DNA of 35,603 nt from IMG/VR virus record IMGVR_UViG_3300032156_000044, positions 1-35,603 of that record; one strand, 5' to 3'. The notes below the pieces were generated by a model. That model was not told the DNA's origin. It did not search any database and saw only the letters and a list, made by a program, of their open reading frames with translations. The position numbers were made by a program, and so were the translations under genes. Positions 1-6,929 of this stretch are shown here, piece by piece. Source of the DNA: a virus. Each line of letters opens with the position of its first letter. Position 1 is the first letter of the stretch.

Positions 1-1
1 T

Positions 2-814
2 TCTGGAACATCTGGAACTTCAGGATTAAATGGTAGTTCAGGTACAAGTGGAATATCTGGTTCTTCTGGAACTTCAGGAACATCTGGAACTTCTGGAATT
101 TCTGGTAGTTCAGGATCATCTGGAACATCAGGAACATCTGGTATTTCTGGATCTTCAGGTTCTTCTGGAACATCTGGAATTTCAGGATCATCTGGAACAT
201 CAGGAACATCTGGTATTTCTGGATCTTCAGGTTCTTCTGGAACATCTGGAATTTCAGGATCATCTGGAACATCAGGAACGTCTGGTATTTCTGGATCTTC
301 AGGCTCTTCTGGAACATCTGGAACATCAGGAACTTCAGGAACGAGAGGTACATCTGGAACATCAGGAACATCTGGTATTTCTGGATCTTCTGGAACATCT
401 GGTACATCTGGAACATCAGGAACATCTGGATCTTCAGGATATGCGGGCACTGTTGATCCGTTATTATATTATAGTGGAACAACATTATATACTCCGGATA
501 TTCAGATATCCAGCGGATTTACGGCGCAAGGAAATCAAAATGTTAAATATACATTTACAACAACAGATTTAATATTGGATCATACTCATTATTTTGTTGA
601 GGTGAGCGGTTCAACAGGAACAATAACAATAACATTACCAACATGTGTTGGAAAAACTGGACGAACATATATCGTCAAAAATACTGGAACTGGAATGGTT
701 GTAATTCAGCCAAATGGCGCTGAAAAAATTGATGGAATTGCTCCAAGATATTTGAATGTTCAATATATCAGCTCGACATATATAAGTAATAATATTCAGT
801 GGTTAATTAATTAA
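2..814 (+). CDS. GTSG-repeat tail fibre, C-terminal part (5' end cut by window edge)
   Basis: The frame is open from base 2, so this is the end of a gene that begins outside the window start; it very likely continues the gene that begins at 34310 if the map is circular (combined length about 615 aa). Bases 2 to about 440 encode Gly-Thr-Ser-Gly / Gly-Ile-Ser-Gly / Gly-Ser-Ser-Gly units, a collagen-like or elastic fibre shaft. From GYAGTVDPLL onward (about base 440) it becomes a non-repetitive beta-rich domain. That domain contains GTITITLP, TYIVKNTGTG and VVIQPNGAEKIDG, a pattern common in C-terminal domains of phage tail appendages. Role: probable receptor-binding fibre. An internal TTG at 575 could be mistaken for a start but lies mid-domain. 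Stop is 3 bases before the next ATG. Confidence 0.8.
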   Translation, partial: SGTSGTSGLNGSSGTSGISGSSGTSGTSGTSGISGSSGSSGTSGTSGISGSSGSSGTSGISGSSGTSGTSGISGSSGSSGTSGISGSSGTSGTSGISGSSGSSGTSGTSGTSGTRGTSGTSGTSGISGSSGTSGTSGTSGTSGSSGYAGTVDPLLYYSGTTLYTPDIQISSGFTAQGNQNVKYTFTTTDLILDHTHYFVEVSGSTGTITITLPTCVGKTGRTYIVKNTGTGMVVIQPNGAEKIDGIAPRYLNVQYISSTYISNNIQWLIN

Positions 815-817
815 ATT

Positions 818-1291
818 ATGTCATATAAACTTTCTCCCGTTACAAACGGAAATTTTTTGAGCACGGAAACTCAGCCATATACTGGATTGACTTCAGGACA
901 AACAATTACATTTAATAGTCAGGTTATCAGTATGGGCATTTCTTTAAGCGGAACAACAAAACTTGTTGTTACTTCAAATGGTTATTATAAATTTGACATA
1001 TCAGCAATTGGAAATCAGACTAGTGGAAGCGGATTTGAATATGATATTTGGTTTAGTTTAGATGGATCACAAATCACTAATAGTAATACAAAAATTATCA
1101 TTGCAAATGCCACATCAGAAGTTCTCATAACAGTTCCATTTATAATTTATATGCTACCAAATCAATATGTTGAATTGCAATGGTATTGTTCTTCCGCAAA
1201 TGGAAGATTATTGGCCACAGCGGCTGGTACAAATCCAACCAGGCCGGTAAGCCCATCAATAATCTGCTCAGTTGTTAAAATAAGTGAATAA
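818..1291 (+). CDS. C1q/TNF-like jelly-roll appendage protein
   Basis: 157 aa. The order of motifs fits the C1q/TNF-like jelly-roll seen in many phage and spore surface proteins: an early strand ITFNSQVISMGISL, then VVTSNGYYKFDISAIG (the 'G-x-Y-x-F-x-x-S' strand), SLDGSQITNSNTKII, and the late strand VPFIIYMLPNQYVELQWYCSS. Such domains trimerise and bind surface ligands, so this is a likely fibre tip or decoration protein. It lies 3 bases after the fibre gene, and its stop codon overlaps the next start (TAATG), so it is part of the same late operon. The fold is inferred from strand pattern only. Confidence 0.65.
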   Translation: MSYKLSPVTNGNFLSTETQPYTGLTSGQTITFNSQVISMGISLSGTTKLVVTSNGYYKFDISAIGNQTSGSGFEYDIWFSLDGSQITNSNTKIIIANATSEVLITVPFIIYMLPNQYVELQWYCSSANGRLLATAAGTNPTRPVSPSIICSVVKISE

Positions 1292-1929
1292 TGGACCCTA
1301 AATTTGATGTGTATTTGGACCCAGTCAATAAACTTGTTAGAGATAATAATTCATTGATATTGCTTAGATATGGAAGTACAACGCCAACACAAACCCCATC
1401 TATGTCTAAAACGCCATCATTAACGCCATCATTATCAATTTCAGCAACAAGAACACCAACACCAACACCAACACCAACAGTAACAATAACTCCAAGTAGA
1501 ACACCAACGCCATCTCCAACTTTGATAAATGTAAGTTATCGATATATTGGCGATGACACTGGCGGTAATGCGGGTAATAAAATAAGTAGCAATTTGAGAC
1601 TTGTTTTTGGCGGTACATTTACAAAAACAACTGTCAATTGGGGTGTTTCAACAGATTCAACAAGTAATGGAACAACATCTACTTTAGATAATAGCGTTCA
1701 TGCATATAGAAGCATTGCAAAAGTCGGAGGAGCTTTAGCTCATTATTTATGGGATGTAAATTGTATAATAAAACATAACGGATCTATTATATTAAATGAA
1801 ACTCATAGTTATGGCGGATCATCAATACCAACAACTCCAACAACTTTAGATGATGATTTTCAAAGTGGCACATTCACATCAAATTATGGAGATACAATTG
1901 AAGTAATTTGGACAGATAATGTCAGTTAA
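1291..1929 (+). CDS. TPS-linker structural protein
   Basis: 212 aa. A short N-terminal segment (about residues 1-28, MDPKFDVYLDPVNKLVRDN) probably anchors to the virion. Residues about 30-76 are a low-complexity Thr-Pro-Ser linker containing TPSLSISAT and repeated TPTP. Residues 77-212 form a beta-rich domain of unknown family (SYRYIGDDTGGN, VNWGVSTDSTSNG, GDTIEVIWTDNVS). The linker DNA is nearly identical to tracts in the genes at 27990 and 29505, so this is a smaller member of the same adhesin architecture. It overlaps the preceding stop by one base. Function beyond 'virion appendage' is not visible. Confidence 0.6.
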   Translation: MDPKFDVYLDPVNKLVRDNNSLILLRYGSTTPTQTPSMSKTPSLTPSLSISATRTPTPTPTPTVTITPSRTPTPSPTLINVSYRYIGDDTGGNAGNKISSNLRLVFGGTFTKTTVNWGVSTDSTSNGTTSTLDNSVHAYRSIAKVGGALAHYLWDVNCIIKHNGSIILNETHSYGGSSIPTTPTTLDDDFQSGTFTSNYGDTIEVIWTDNVS

Positions 1930-1946
1930 TTAAAGAATAAAATAAA

Positions 1947-2552
1947 ATGAAAGCATTTATTTTAAAATATAGAAATCCGATAATCTTTTTTATTATTCAA
2001 TCTCTTCTTGTTTTTGCTTATTATTCTTATAGGCCAAAATTAGTATATGATGCGGAAGGTAAAATTATCCAAATAGATAAGAAAATAGATGGAATTTATT
2101 CAACAATTAAATTACTGGCGCAAAATGATTCCATAATCAATGTCCAACTTATGCATTATCCCGCAATTCATCCTATTCCAATTATTCCTTCAACCAGAAT
2201 TTCTTCCACTTATAATGAAAGAGTAGATCCAATTAATCATGAAAGAATGTTCCACTGGGGTATTGATTATCTGGCGAATATCGGAACACCCGTTTATGCA
2301 ACCGGAGATGGAATTATTAATAATGCGGGAACCGTTGATGGTTATGGAAAAAATATTAAAATAAATCATGGCAATGGATATGAAAGCTCATATTCACATT
2401 TGTCTGAAATTGATGTTGCAATAAATCAAGATGTCAAACGAGGTGATATAATTGGCAGAGTTGGAAGCACAGGAAAATCAACAGGAAATCACTTGCATTA
2501 TGAAATTCTTTATTTGGAGAAAAAAATAAATCCAAATATCTTCATAAATTGA
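1947..2552 (+). CDS. M23-family (LytM-like) peptidase, membrane-anchored; probable lysin
   Basis: 201 aa. M23 metallopeptidases cut peptidoglycan cross-bridges using zinc. All expected ligands are visible: HWGID gives H103 and D107, SHLS gives H151, and NHLHYE gives H182 and H184. The central GTPVYATGDGIINNAG and GDIIGRVGSTGKSTG segments are typical of the family. Residues about 10-27 (PIIFFIIQSLLVFAYYSY) form a hydrophobic segment, probably an uncleaved signal anchor or SAR-like segment that carries the enzyme across the inner membrane. This is the best candidate for the phage endolysin; a virion-borne lytic enzyme is possible because it sits between fibre and portal genes. No holin or spanin was clearly recognised next to it. 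Confidence 0.85.
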   Translation: MKAFILKYRNPIIFFIIQSLLVFAYYSYRPKLVYDAEGKIIQIDKKIDGIYSTIKLLAQNDSIINVQLMHYPAIHPIPIIPSTRISSTYNERVDPINHERMFHWGIDYLANIGTPVYATGDGIINNAGTVDGYGKNIKINHGNGYESSYSHLSEIDVAINQDVKRGDIIGRVGSTGKSTGNHLHYEILYLEKKINPNIFIN

Positions 2553-2575
2553 CCACACGAAAAAATGAAAAATAA

Positions 2576-2582
2576 GTTATAT
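2576..2582 (+). promoter_or_regulatory. GTTATAT late-promoter-like element (site A)
   Basis: GTTATAT lies 17 bases upstream of the ATG at 2600, in the only sizeable gap (47 bases) between the M23 gene and the portal cluster. The same heptamer, in the direction of transcription, precedes many other transcription units here. No conserved partner is visible 15-25 bases further upstream, so it resembles a single-element promoter. The role is inferred from recurrence. Confidence 0.5.
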
Positions 2583-2599
2583 AATTATAAATCGTTATT

Positions 2600-2989
2600 A
2601 TGGAAAAAGGAATATTAACATTGGAACAAGAAAAAACACTGGCTTCTTTAGTTGATGAAACTATCAAATTGAAAGGCGTTCTTGAATTTATTGACGGATA
2701 TGTATTCAAAGCTGTTATTACATTTATTGATGATACATATGTTGATAAATTAAAAGAAGAAATAAAGGTTCAATTAGCGGCAGTTGTCGACGCAATAATG
2801 AAAAATGATGTTGCTTTGGCCGAAGAATTGGCTGGAGATCTCATTAATAATTTAGTTGACATACCAGGACTTGATGAAGATACTGAAGGCTTGCTTTTCA
2901 AAGGCGTAATTGAAATTCTGGTTGCAGCCATATTGAATTGGATCAGCAATAAAAAAGGAGAAGTTGTCAAATTAAAAATTATGAGATAA
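2600..2989 (+). CDS. Small helical protein, possible lysis or head protein
   Basis: 129 aa, predicted almost all alpha-helical and acidic (LEQEKTLASLVDETIKLK at the start, DVALAEELAGDLINNL in the middle). Residues about 100-116 (LLFKGVIEILVAAILNWI) form a hydrophobic or amphipathic stretch followed by a basic tail (SNKKGEVVKLKIMR). That C-terminus could touch a membrane, so a holin-like role beside the M23 peptidase is possible, but no holin family is recognised and only one such segment is present. It is the first gene behind the GTTATAT element at 2576 and is followed one base after its stop by the next ATG. Confidence 0.55.
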   Translation: MEKGILTLEQEKTLASLVDETIKLKGVLEFIDGYVFKAVITFIDDTYVDKLKEEIKVQLAAVVDAIMKNDVALAEELAGDLINNLVDIPGLDEDTEGLLFKGVIEILVAAILNWISNKKGEVVKLKIMR

Positions 2990-2990
2990 T

Positions 2991-3176
2991 ATGCCAAACG
3001 TACAACCAGGTGAATCAAAAGATGACTTTCTCAAAAGATGCATTCCGATGCTTCGTAATGAAGGTAAACCAGAAGATCAGGCAATAGCTATATGCGAATC
3101 AATGTATGAAGAAAAAAAGATGAGCGCATATGAAAGAACCTGCAAAAAATTAAATATAAAACCATATGTCAGATAA
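2991..3176 (+). CDS. Two-cysteine mini-protein upstream of portal
   Basis: 61 aa. The N-terminal half contains FLKRCIPMLRNEGKPEDQ followed by AIAICESM: two cysteines exactly 17 residues apart, in what looks like a helix-turn-helix hairpin. The same C-x17-C spacing with matching I, G and A positions appears in the protease-scaffold at 24889 (PWDQCISDQLAAGYSQ then ESADKVC). The C-terminal half is basic (YERTCKKLNIKPYVR). The gene overlaps the portal start by 11 bases, so it is probably translationally coupled to portal. Function unknown; a head-assembly accessory is suggested by position and the shared module. Confidence 0.65.
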   Translation: MPNVQPGESKDDFLKRCIPMLRNEGKPEDQAIAICESMYEEKKMSAYERTCKKLNIKPYVR

Positions 3177-4449
3177 TTTAATAAAATTCAAAACTATAGA
3201 AGTTAATAAGGAAAATTTCCTTCAGGTTATTAATCCAGACCAGCAAGTCAATGAATATGACGGTATTCTATATTATAATACCGGAATATATGGCTCTAAA
3301 TATGATAATGCGTTTCCTCAATTTTTACTGGATCTATATATAAATGCAACATCGGTACATTCGAATTTCATTAATCTCAAAGCCACATTAATTCAAGGAA
3401 ATAATTTACAAGCTGAAGATGATACTCAAGCATCGCTGGTAGATCCATTTTTGATGAAATACAATAAAACCGGAGATAATCTCAAAAGCATTTATTCAAA
3501 AGCTTCATCTGATATGGCTTTATTTGACGCAGTTATTTTTCAATGTGTATTCAATCGTGAAGGCGAGGTTGCTGAAATTTATCATATTCCGACACAAAAT
3601 TTCAGACTTGGAAAACTCAATAAATATGGATGGTCTGAATTCGGATATTTGAGTTCTAACTGGGGCATTATAACAAACCAAACCAGATATGTTACAATGC
3701 CGAATAAAGAATATGTAAAAATTCGAATGTGGAGCCCAGGTGACTGGAAAAAATGGCCCGTTCAATTGATGTATTGTAAACCTTATTCATATTCTCCATA
3801 TGCTATTCCAAGTTACAATGCTGGAATTAACTGGATTTTAGTGTCTCATGAGATAAGCGAATTTCACAAAAATAATTTAAAGACAAATTTATTTCTTTCT
3901 GGAATTTTAACTCAATTAAAAGGTTCAATGTCTGATGAGCAACTTGATGAGAATGCCAATGAAATAGAAAAATTTTATGCCGGATCAAAAGGTAGAAAAG
4001 TTTTACTTGCTTATGTTGATGATATGAATAATAAACCAACATTTGATTCTATTACTGGTGAAGAGCAAGATCAGATATTTGATGTATTACAAAAAGAGGC
4101 TTTTCAACAAGTAGTAACCGCTCACAATGGTTATCCGATTTTAGCTGGCGTCGATCCCAGAGGTGCAAATTTAGGCGGAGATTCAAATATGATCAATATT
4201 GCGCTTCAGGCATTTACTCATTTGGTAACCGATAAAAAGAAACAAGTTATTCTTGATAGTATAAATCGCATTTGTGCGATCAATAAGATTCCACCTGTAA
4301 CTGCAATCACAGAACCATTGAAAATCACAATGCCAATTCCTCAGCCAGATGATCTTACAAAAAATGAAAGGAGAGCATATCTTTATGACCTTCCGGAGAT
4401 TGATGAAAGTCAAAATAATGTAACACCAACAAATACAATTCCTAGTTAA
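3166..4449 (+). CDS. Portal protein
   Basis: 427 aa, the usual size for a siphovirus portal. Portals form the dodecameric DNA channel at one capsid vertex and dock terminase, then the connector. Features that fit: an N-terminal wing with SVHSNFINLKATLIQGNNL, a central helical stem region with SHEISEFHKNNLKTNLFLSG, EIEKFYAGSKGRKVLLAYV and DDMNNKPTFDSITG, and the late segment QVVTAHNGYPILAGVDPRGA and GGDSNMINIALQAF, typical of portals from Bacteroidota phages. The C-terminus is a disordered Asn/Thr/Pro tail. It is directly followed, one base after its stop, by a connector-like gene. It is unusually distant from terminase (about 8 kb, with the early genes between). Confidence 0.8.
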   Translation: MSDNLIKFKTIEVNKENFLQVINPDQQVNEYDGILYYNTGIYGSKYDNAFPQFLLDLYINATSVHSNFINLKATLIQGNNLQAEDDTQASLVDPFLMKYNKTGDNLKSIYSKASSDMALFDAVIFQCVFNREGEVAEIYHIPTQNFRLGKLNKYGWSEFGYLSSNWGIITNQTRYVTMPNKEYVKIRMWSPGDWKKWPVQLMYCKPYSYSPYAIPSYNAGINWILVSHEISEFHKNNLKTNLFLSGILTQLKGSMSDEQLDENANEIEKFYAGSKGRKVLLAYVDDMNNKPTFDSITGEEQDQIFDVLQKEAFQQVVTAHNGYPILAGVDPRGANLGGDSNMINIALQAFTHLVTDKKKQVILDSINRICAINKIPPVTAITEPLKITMPIPQPDDLTKNERRAYLYDLPEIDESQNNVTPTNTIPS

Positions 4450-4450
4450 A

Positions 4451-4990
4451 ATGGAAAGTACTTTAACAACTGTAAATGATTTAAAAAATCTGACAACAAT
4501 TTCAGCGAATGCTGATCCTGAATTGCTTTATCCATTTCTATTGATTTCTCAGCAATTATATGTAGAACCTATACTTGGAGCTGGATTATATGCTGATATT
4601 TTATATAAATTTGATCATTCTCAATTAACAGGAAGCCCTGAAACCACATTATATGAAGAATATATTGTAAATGCTATTGCTTATGGTGCCCTTTATTCAG
4701 CTATGCCTTTCATTGCTTTTAAAATACAACGTACAGGAATTTCCACAATGACAACCGATGTTCTAACGCCAGCAGATTCCGAACAAATGACAATGCTTTT
4801 ATCAAAAGCGGAGAATTTAAAAGCTTTTTATTGTAATAGATTGGAACATTATCTCGTTGATAATAAGACTTTATTTCCTCTTTATAAACAAAACACTGTT
4901 GAACAATCCAATGGCGGCAATATATATCTAGGATTCAAAGATTCACCAGATGATGATTTCTGGACCTCGGATAAAACGAGCAATTGTTAA
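4451..4990 (+). CDS. Head-tail connector-like protein (DUF6712-type)
   Basis: 179 aa. The helical N-terminal half with ISQQLYVEPILGAGLYADI, then a Tyr/Ala-rich helix (YIVNAIAYGALYSAMPFIAF), matches small helical connector proteins that follow portal in Bacteroidota phages (family name recalled, not searched). These sit under the portal and complete the head after DNA packaging. The segment RTGISTMTTDVLTPAD is a likely loop; the C-terminus is acidic and aromatic (DSPDDDFWTSDKT). It is the last gene of the rightward cluster; its stop lies only 3 bases from the stop of the convergent leftward gene. Confidence 0.6.
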   Translation: MESTLTTVNDLKNLTTISANADPELLYPFLLISQQLYVEPILGAGLYADILYKFDHSQLTGSPETTLYEEYIVNAIAYGALYSAMPFIAFKIQRTGISTMTTDVLTPADSEQMTMLLSKAENLKAFYCNRLEHYLVDNKTLFPLYKQNTVEQSNGGNIYLGFKDSPDDDFWTSDKTSNC

Positions 4991-4993
4991 TAA

Positions 4994-5350
4994 TTATTCT
5001 TTTTTTATCATTCCAATACCGTTACAAATAGAACAATCTTTCCAAAACTGACCTGGATGATATTCATTATGAGTAATTCCTTTTCTTCCTTTACAAGTGG
5101 GACAAATTTTATAGTCTTTAAATATTTTAAGAATTTCAAGTAATATTTTTTCATCATTAAGAATATCTTTCTTTTCTGCTTTTATACGACTTTTAAGTTC
5201 TTTAGTATCTTCATAAATGTCAAATATACTCACTTTTCTTTGCCATCCGTTTACTCTGATATTTTCAATAATATGGATAATATCTATACCCAGAGAACCA
5301 CTCTCGTTGAGTTTAATAATTAAATTTTTTAACAATTCTATATCATTCAT
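4994..5350 (-). CDS. DnaJ-type zinc-binding small protein
   Basis: 118 aa. The C-terminus carries two CxxCxG knuckles, CPTCKGRKG (C83, C86) and CSICNGIG (C106, C109), the spacing found in the cysteine-rich region of DnaJ and related chaperones; together they would bind one zinc. The N-terminal 80 residues are helical and unrelated to any family I recognise. Zinc modules of this type usually mediate protein contacts. It is the last gene of the leftward block and overlaps the preceding gene by 8 bases. No terminator is seen before the convergent gene. Confidence 0.65.
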   Translation of the reverse strand: MNDIELLKNLIIKLNESGSLGIDIIHIIENIRVNGWQRKVSIFDIYEDTKELKSRIKAEKKDILNDEKILLEILKIFKDYKICPTCKGRKGITHNEYHPGQFWKDCSICNGIGMIKKE

Positions 5351-5624
5351 TATTAAATTTTTTTTCCATCTGATTTAAGACTTCAAGCAGGTCAACCAGT
5401 AATATGTCACACTCATACATTTCAAGAGTTTCATACATTGATATAGAATTATCAATTATGATTTTCATTAATCTTATTCGTTCCTGTCTTTCGGCTTTTA
5501 CTGTCATTAATCCAATGGCTTCATTGAGAATTTTTTGACATAGTTTATATTTTTCCTCATCATTGCATTTGAGATATCCTTCCATTAATCCCATATGAGG
5601 AATATCCAGAATTCGAGTATTCAT
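5343..5624 (-). CDS. Small helical protein, unknown
   Basis: 93 aa, predicted helical and rich in Met/Leu/Glu (GLMEGYLKCNDEEKYKLC near the start, a regular heptad-like pattern in the C-terminal half, MYECDILLVDLLEVLNQMEK). No family is recognised. It is the first gene after a GTTATAT element at 5637-5643, 12 bases upstream, and overlaps the zinc-protein gene by 8 bases, so the pair forms its own transcription unit at the end of the leftward block. Confidence 0.6.
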   Translation of the reverse strand: MNTRILDIPHMGLMEGYLKCNDEEKYKLCQKILNEAIGLMTVKAERQERIRLMKIIIDNSISMYETLEMYECDILLVDLLEVLNQMEKKFNNE

Positions 5625-5636
5625 CTATCTTTTTAT

Positions 5637-5643
5637 ATATAAC
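5637..5643 (-). promoter_or_regulatory. GTTATAT late-promoter-like element (site H)
   Basis: On the minus strand GTTATAT (plus-strand ATATAAC) lies 12 bases upstream of the ATG at 5624. It would let the last two leftward genes be expressed separately from the rest of the block. The role is inferred from the recurrence of the element before other units. Confidence 0.45.
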
Positions 5644-5646
5644 CAA

Positions 5647-5889
5647 TTACGTCTTTACAGACTTCTTTTTTTCTTCTATCCACAAATCTATTTTTTTAAT
5701 TGTCTCTTTAAGTTCATTATCGGATGTTAATAATACACTTTCGGCAAGAACATCAGTTAATCTCATTAATTCACGAAGACTAGGTTTTATTCCATGAATA
5801 ACACAAAATTCTAATGCCAATTTGCTCTGGGATTGTCTGGCAATACTCACTTCTCGATCAAGATTCTTTCTTTCTGACATAATTTTCAT
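5647..5889 (-). CDS. Small hypothetical protein
   Basis: 80 aa. A basic N-terminus (MSERKNLDREVSIARQSQSK) precedes two helices, the second with SLRELMRLTDVLAESVLL, and a Lys-rich tail. The start at 5889 overlaps the upstream gene by 32 bases; the internal ATG at 5880 (MSERKN) is an equally good start and gives 77 aa. No family is recognised. The helix-rich pattern with a basic front could bind nucleic acid, but nothing in it proves this. Confidence 0.5.
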   Translation of the reverse strand: MKIMSERKNLDREVSIARQSQSKLALEFCVIHGIKPSLRELMRLTDVLAESVLLTSDNELKETIKKIDLWIEEKKKSVKT

Positions 5890-6127
5890 TTTTAATTTTA
5901 ATTTTATTATTTATTTTTTTTTTCATTAATTCTAATATAGAATATTCTTCGCCTGATGAATCTGTATACATCATTCGTAAATCATCAACAAAAATTATTT
6001 TTCTGCCATTTGATAGCGTAGTATCAAGTAGACATTTTTTAAATAAACTAAGTTCATAAACTCCATTATGTTTTGCTGCTTGTTTTTCAATTATCTTTAA
6101 TGCTTTTTTTGTCTTCATTTCTTCCAT
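5858..6127 (-). CDS. Small basic protein sharing its leader with the upstream gene
   Basis: 89 aa, Lys-rich (MEEMKTKKALKIIEKQAAKH, and a C-terminus of KKKINNKIKIKN type). The middle LSNGRKIIFVDDLRMMY looks like a short beta-alpha element. Its start codon lies inside a 37-bp direct repeat (6112-6148) that also covers the start of the gene at 6490, so both proteins begin MEEMK. Beyond those five residues the two proteins do not look alike. Function unknown. Confidence 0.55.
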   Translation of the reverse strand: MEEMKTKKALKIIEKQAAKHNGVYELSLFKKCLLDTTLSNGRKIIFVDDLRMMYTDSSGEEYSILELMKKKINNKIKIKNENYVRKKES

Positions 6128-6148
6128 TTTTTAAATTCATTCTTTATT
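6112..6148 (-). repeat. 37-bp direct repeat, copy 1 (leader and start codon)
   Basis: Bases 6112-6148 are identical to 6475-6511. In the direction of transcription each copy holds an A/T-rich leader, the ATG and the first codons (MEEMK). No nucleotide change was seen between the copies, while the genes downstream differ, so the repeat is either selected as a translation leader or recent. Confidence 0.85.
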
Positions 6149-6151
6149 GTT

Positions 6152-6490
6152 TTATTTATTATTTGTTAACTGAGATATAATTTCATCTTCATATACTTCA
6201 GTAAATGGAACTACGTATAATCCTTTACCTTGTAGTACGCTATATTCATTTCGTATTTTTAATCTTTCCTTTAGAAGATCTAAAACATCTTCATTAAATA
6301 TATTCCAATCATCTCTAACGTATATTTTACCATTATACCAGAAAAATAATTCTCCGTTCTTCTTTAGGTAAAATTCTTCATTGAACATACCTTTATAACC
6401 TGCTATGCCATGCATAAAACAAGTGGCGATTTTTTTTGCTTTTTCCGTATCGTATGTACGGCCATTGATTCTTTTCTTCATTTCTTCCAT
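6152..6490 (-). CDS. Hypothetical phage protein of the 'YDTEKAK / KKNGELF' type
   Basis: 112 aa. The front, KKRINGRTYDTEKAKKIATC, followed by FNEEFYLKKNGELFFWYNGK and a helix with DVLDLLKERLKI, follows the plan of a widespread phage/plasmid family of unknown function: a 'Y-[DN]-T-[DE]-x-A' front, then a beta hairpin with 'x-L-Y-x-K-K-x-G-E-x-F'. The C-terminus is a strand-rich extension ending in Asn-Asn-Lys. It starts in copy 2 of the 37-bp repeat and follows the small gene at 6500 by 9 bases. Function unknown. Confidence 0.6.
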   Translation of the reverse strand: MEEMKKRINGRTYDTEKAKKIATCFMHGIAGYKGMFNEEFYLKKNGELFFWYNGKIYVRDDWNIFNEDVLDLLKERLKIRNEYSVLQGKGLYVVPFTEVYEDEIISQLTNNK

Positions 6491-6511
6491 TTTTTAAATT
6501 CATTCTTTATT
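6475..6511 (-). repeat. 37-bp direct repeat, copy 2 (leader and start codon)
   Basis: Identical partner of 6112-6148. This copy also covers the last codons of the small gene at 6500-6658, so the same DNA is coding there and leader here. Confidence 0.85.
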
Positions 6512-6658
6512 AAATATTAATTTTGATACTTCATATCCTACTATTTCAGATCCAAATTTATCAGAGATGGTTTGTTTGTATAGTGCGTACCTATCAGTTC
6601 TTTTTAATAATTGGTATTCAATTCCATTCTTTCTAAAATTTTCTTTTAATTTTTTCAT
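6500..6658 (-). CDS. 52-aa hypothetical protein ('RTDRYALY...GYEV' type)
   Basis: 52 aa, short enough to be missed by usual cut-offs. It begins MKKLKENFRKNGIEYQLLKR, continues TDRYALYKQTISD, and ends with IVGYEVSKLIFNKE. The order 'K-R-x-D-x-x-A-x-Y ... G-Y-E-V-x-K-I' is one I associate with small phage proteins of unknown function, predicted as a small three-stranded beta sheet. Spacing supports it: its start is one base after the stop of the upstream gene (6660) and its stop is 9 bases before the next ATG (6490), filling an otherwise empty 170-base gap in a tightly packed operon. Confidence 0.65.
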   Translation of the reverse strand: MKKLKENFRKNGIEYQLLKRTDRYALYKQTISDKFGSEIVGYEVSKLIFNKE

Positions 6659-6659
6659 T

Positions 6660-6887
6660 TTATTCGTACCATTCTAAATTTTCAGATTTACAATTTAATT
6701 TATTATCGTCAATATGACGAATTTTAGTATATCCATTTGGATTATCAACAAATCTCCGAGCAATAATTAAATCAACTCGATATATCACGTCCTTTCCGTT
6801 TATATGATGTCTGGCAATTAAATTGCCATCTCTATCAATTTCCTGATTTAAGATTTCCTGAAATCTGCTTGGTCGTTCTTTTTTCAT
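6660..6887 (-). CDS. Degenerate HNH-type (HNH_3-like) small protein
   Basis: 75 aa. The C-terminal half follows the HNH_3 pattern: a strand (VIYRVDLIIARRFVDNPNGY), then RHIDDNKLNCKSENLEWYE, which carries the central His-Ile-Asp, the Asn and the 'ENLEW' end. The first catalytic His normally found in 'x-H-R-L-V-A' is replaced by Y-R-V-D, so nuclease activity is doubtful. It could be a DNA-binding remnant of a homing endonuclease or a reassigned regulator. It is the first gene behind a strong host-type promoter (6899-6929), which argues that it is expressed rather than decaying. Confidence 0.65.
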   Translation of the reverse strand: MKKERPSRFQEILNQEIDRDGNLIARHHINGKDVIYRVDLIIARRFVDNPNGYTKIRHIDDNKLNCKSENLEWYE

Positions 6888-6898
6888 ATGATTTTTTA

Positions 6899-6929
6899 CA
6901 AAGATAAAGCTTATTTTTCAACTGCCAAA
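6899..6929 (-). promoter_or_regulatory. Host-type promoter (TTTG-N19-TATCTTTG)
   Basis: Minus strand: -33 TTTG (6926-6929) and -7 TATCTTTG (6899-6906), separated by 19 bases. This matches the Bacteroidota vegetative consensus TTTG-N19..21-TAnnTTTG exactly. It lies inside the 3' end of the gene at 6911 and 12 bases upstream of the ATG at 6887, giving a very short leader. It should drive the genes from 6887 downward early in infection. Confidence 0.75.

Noticed and set aside
30-572. Frame-3 open frame with LEHLEFQDH-type repeats
   Set aside because: Shadow of the GTSG repeat in another frame; the frame-2 product continues into a well-formed fibre domain.
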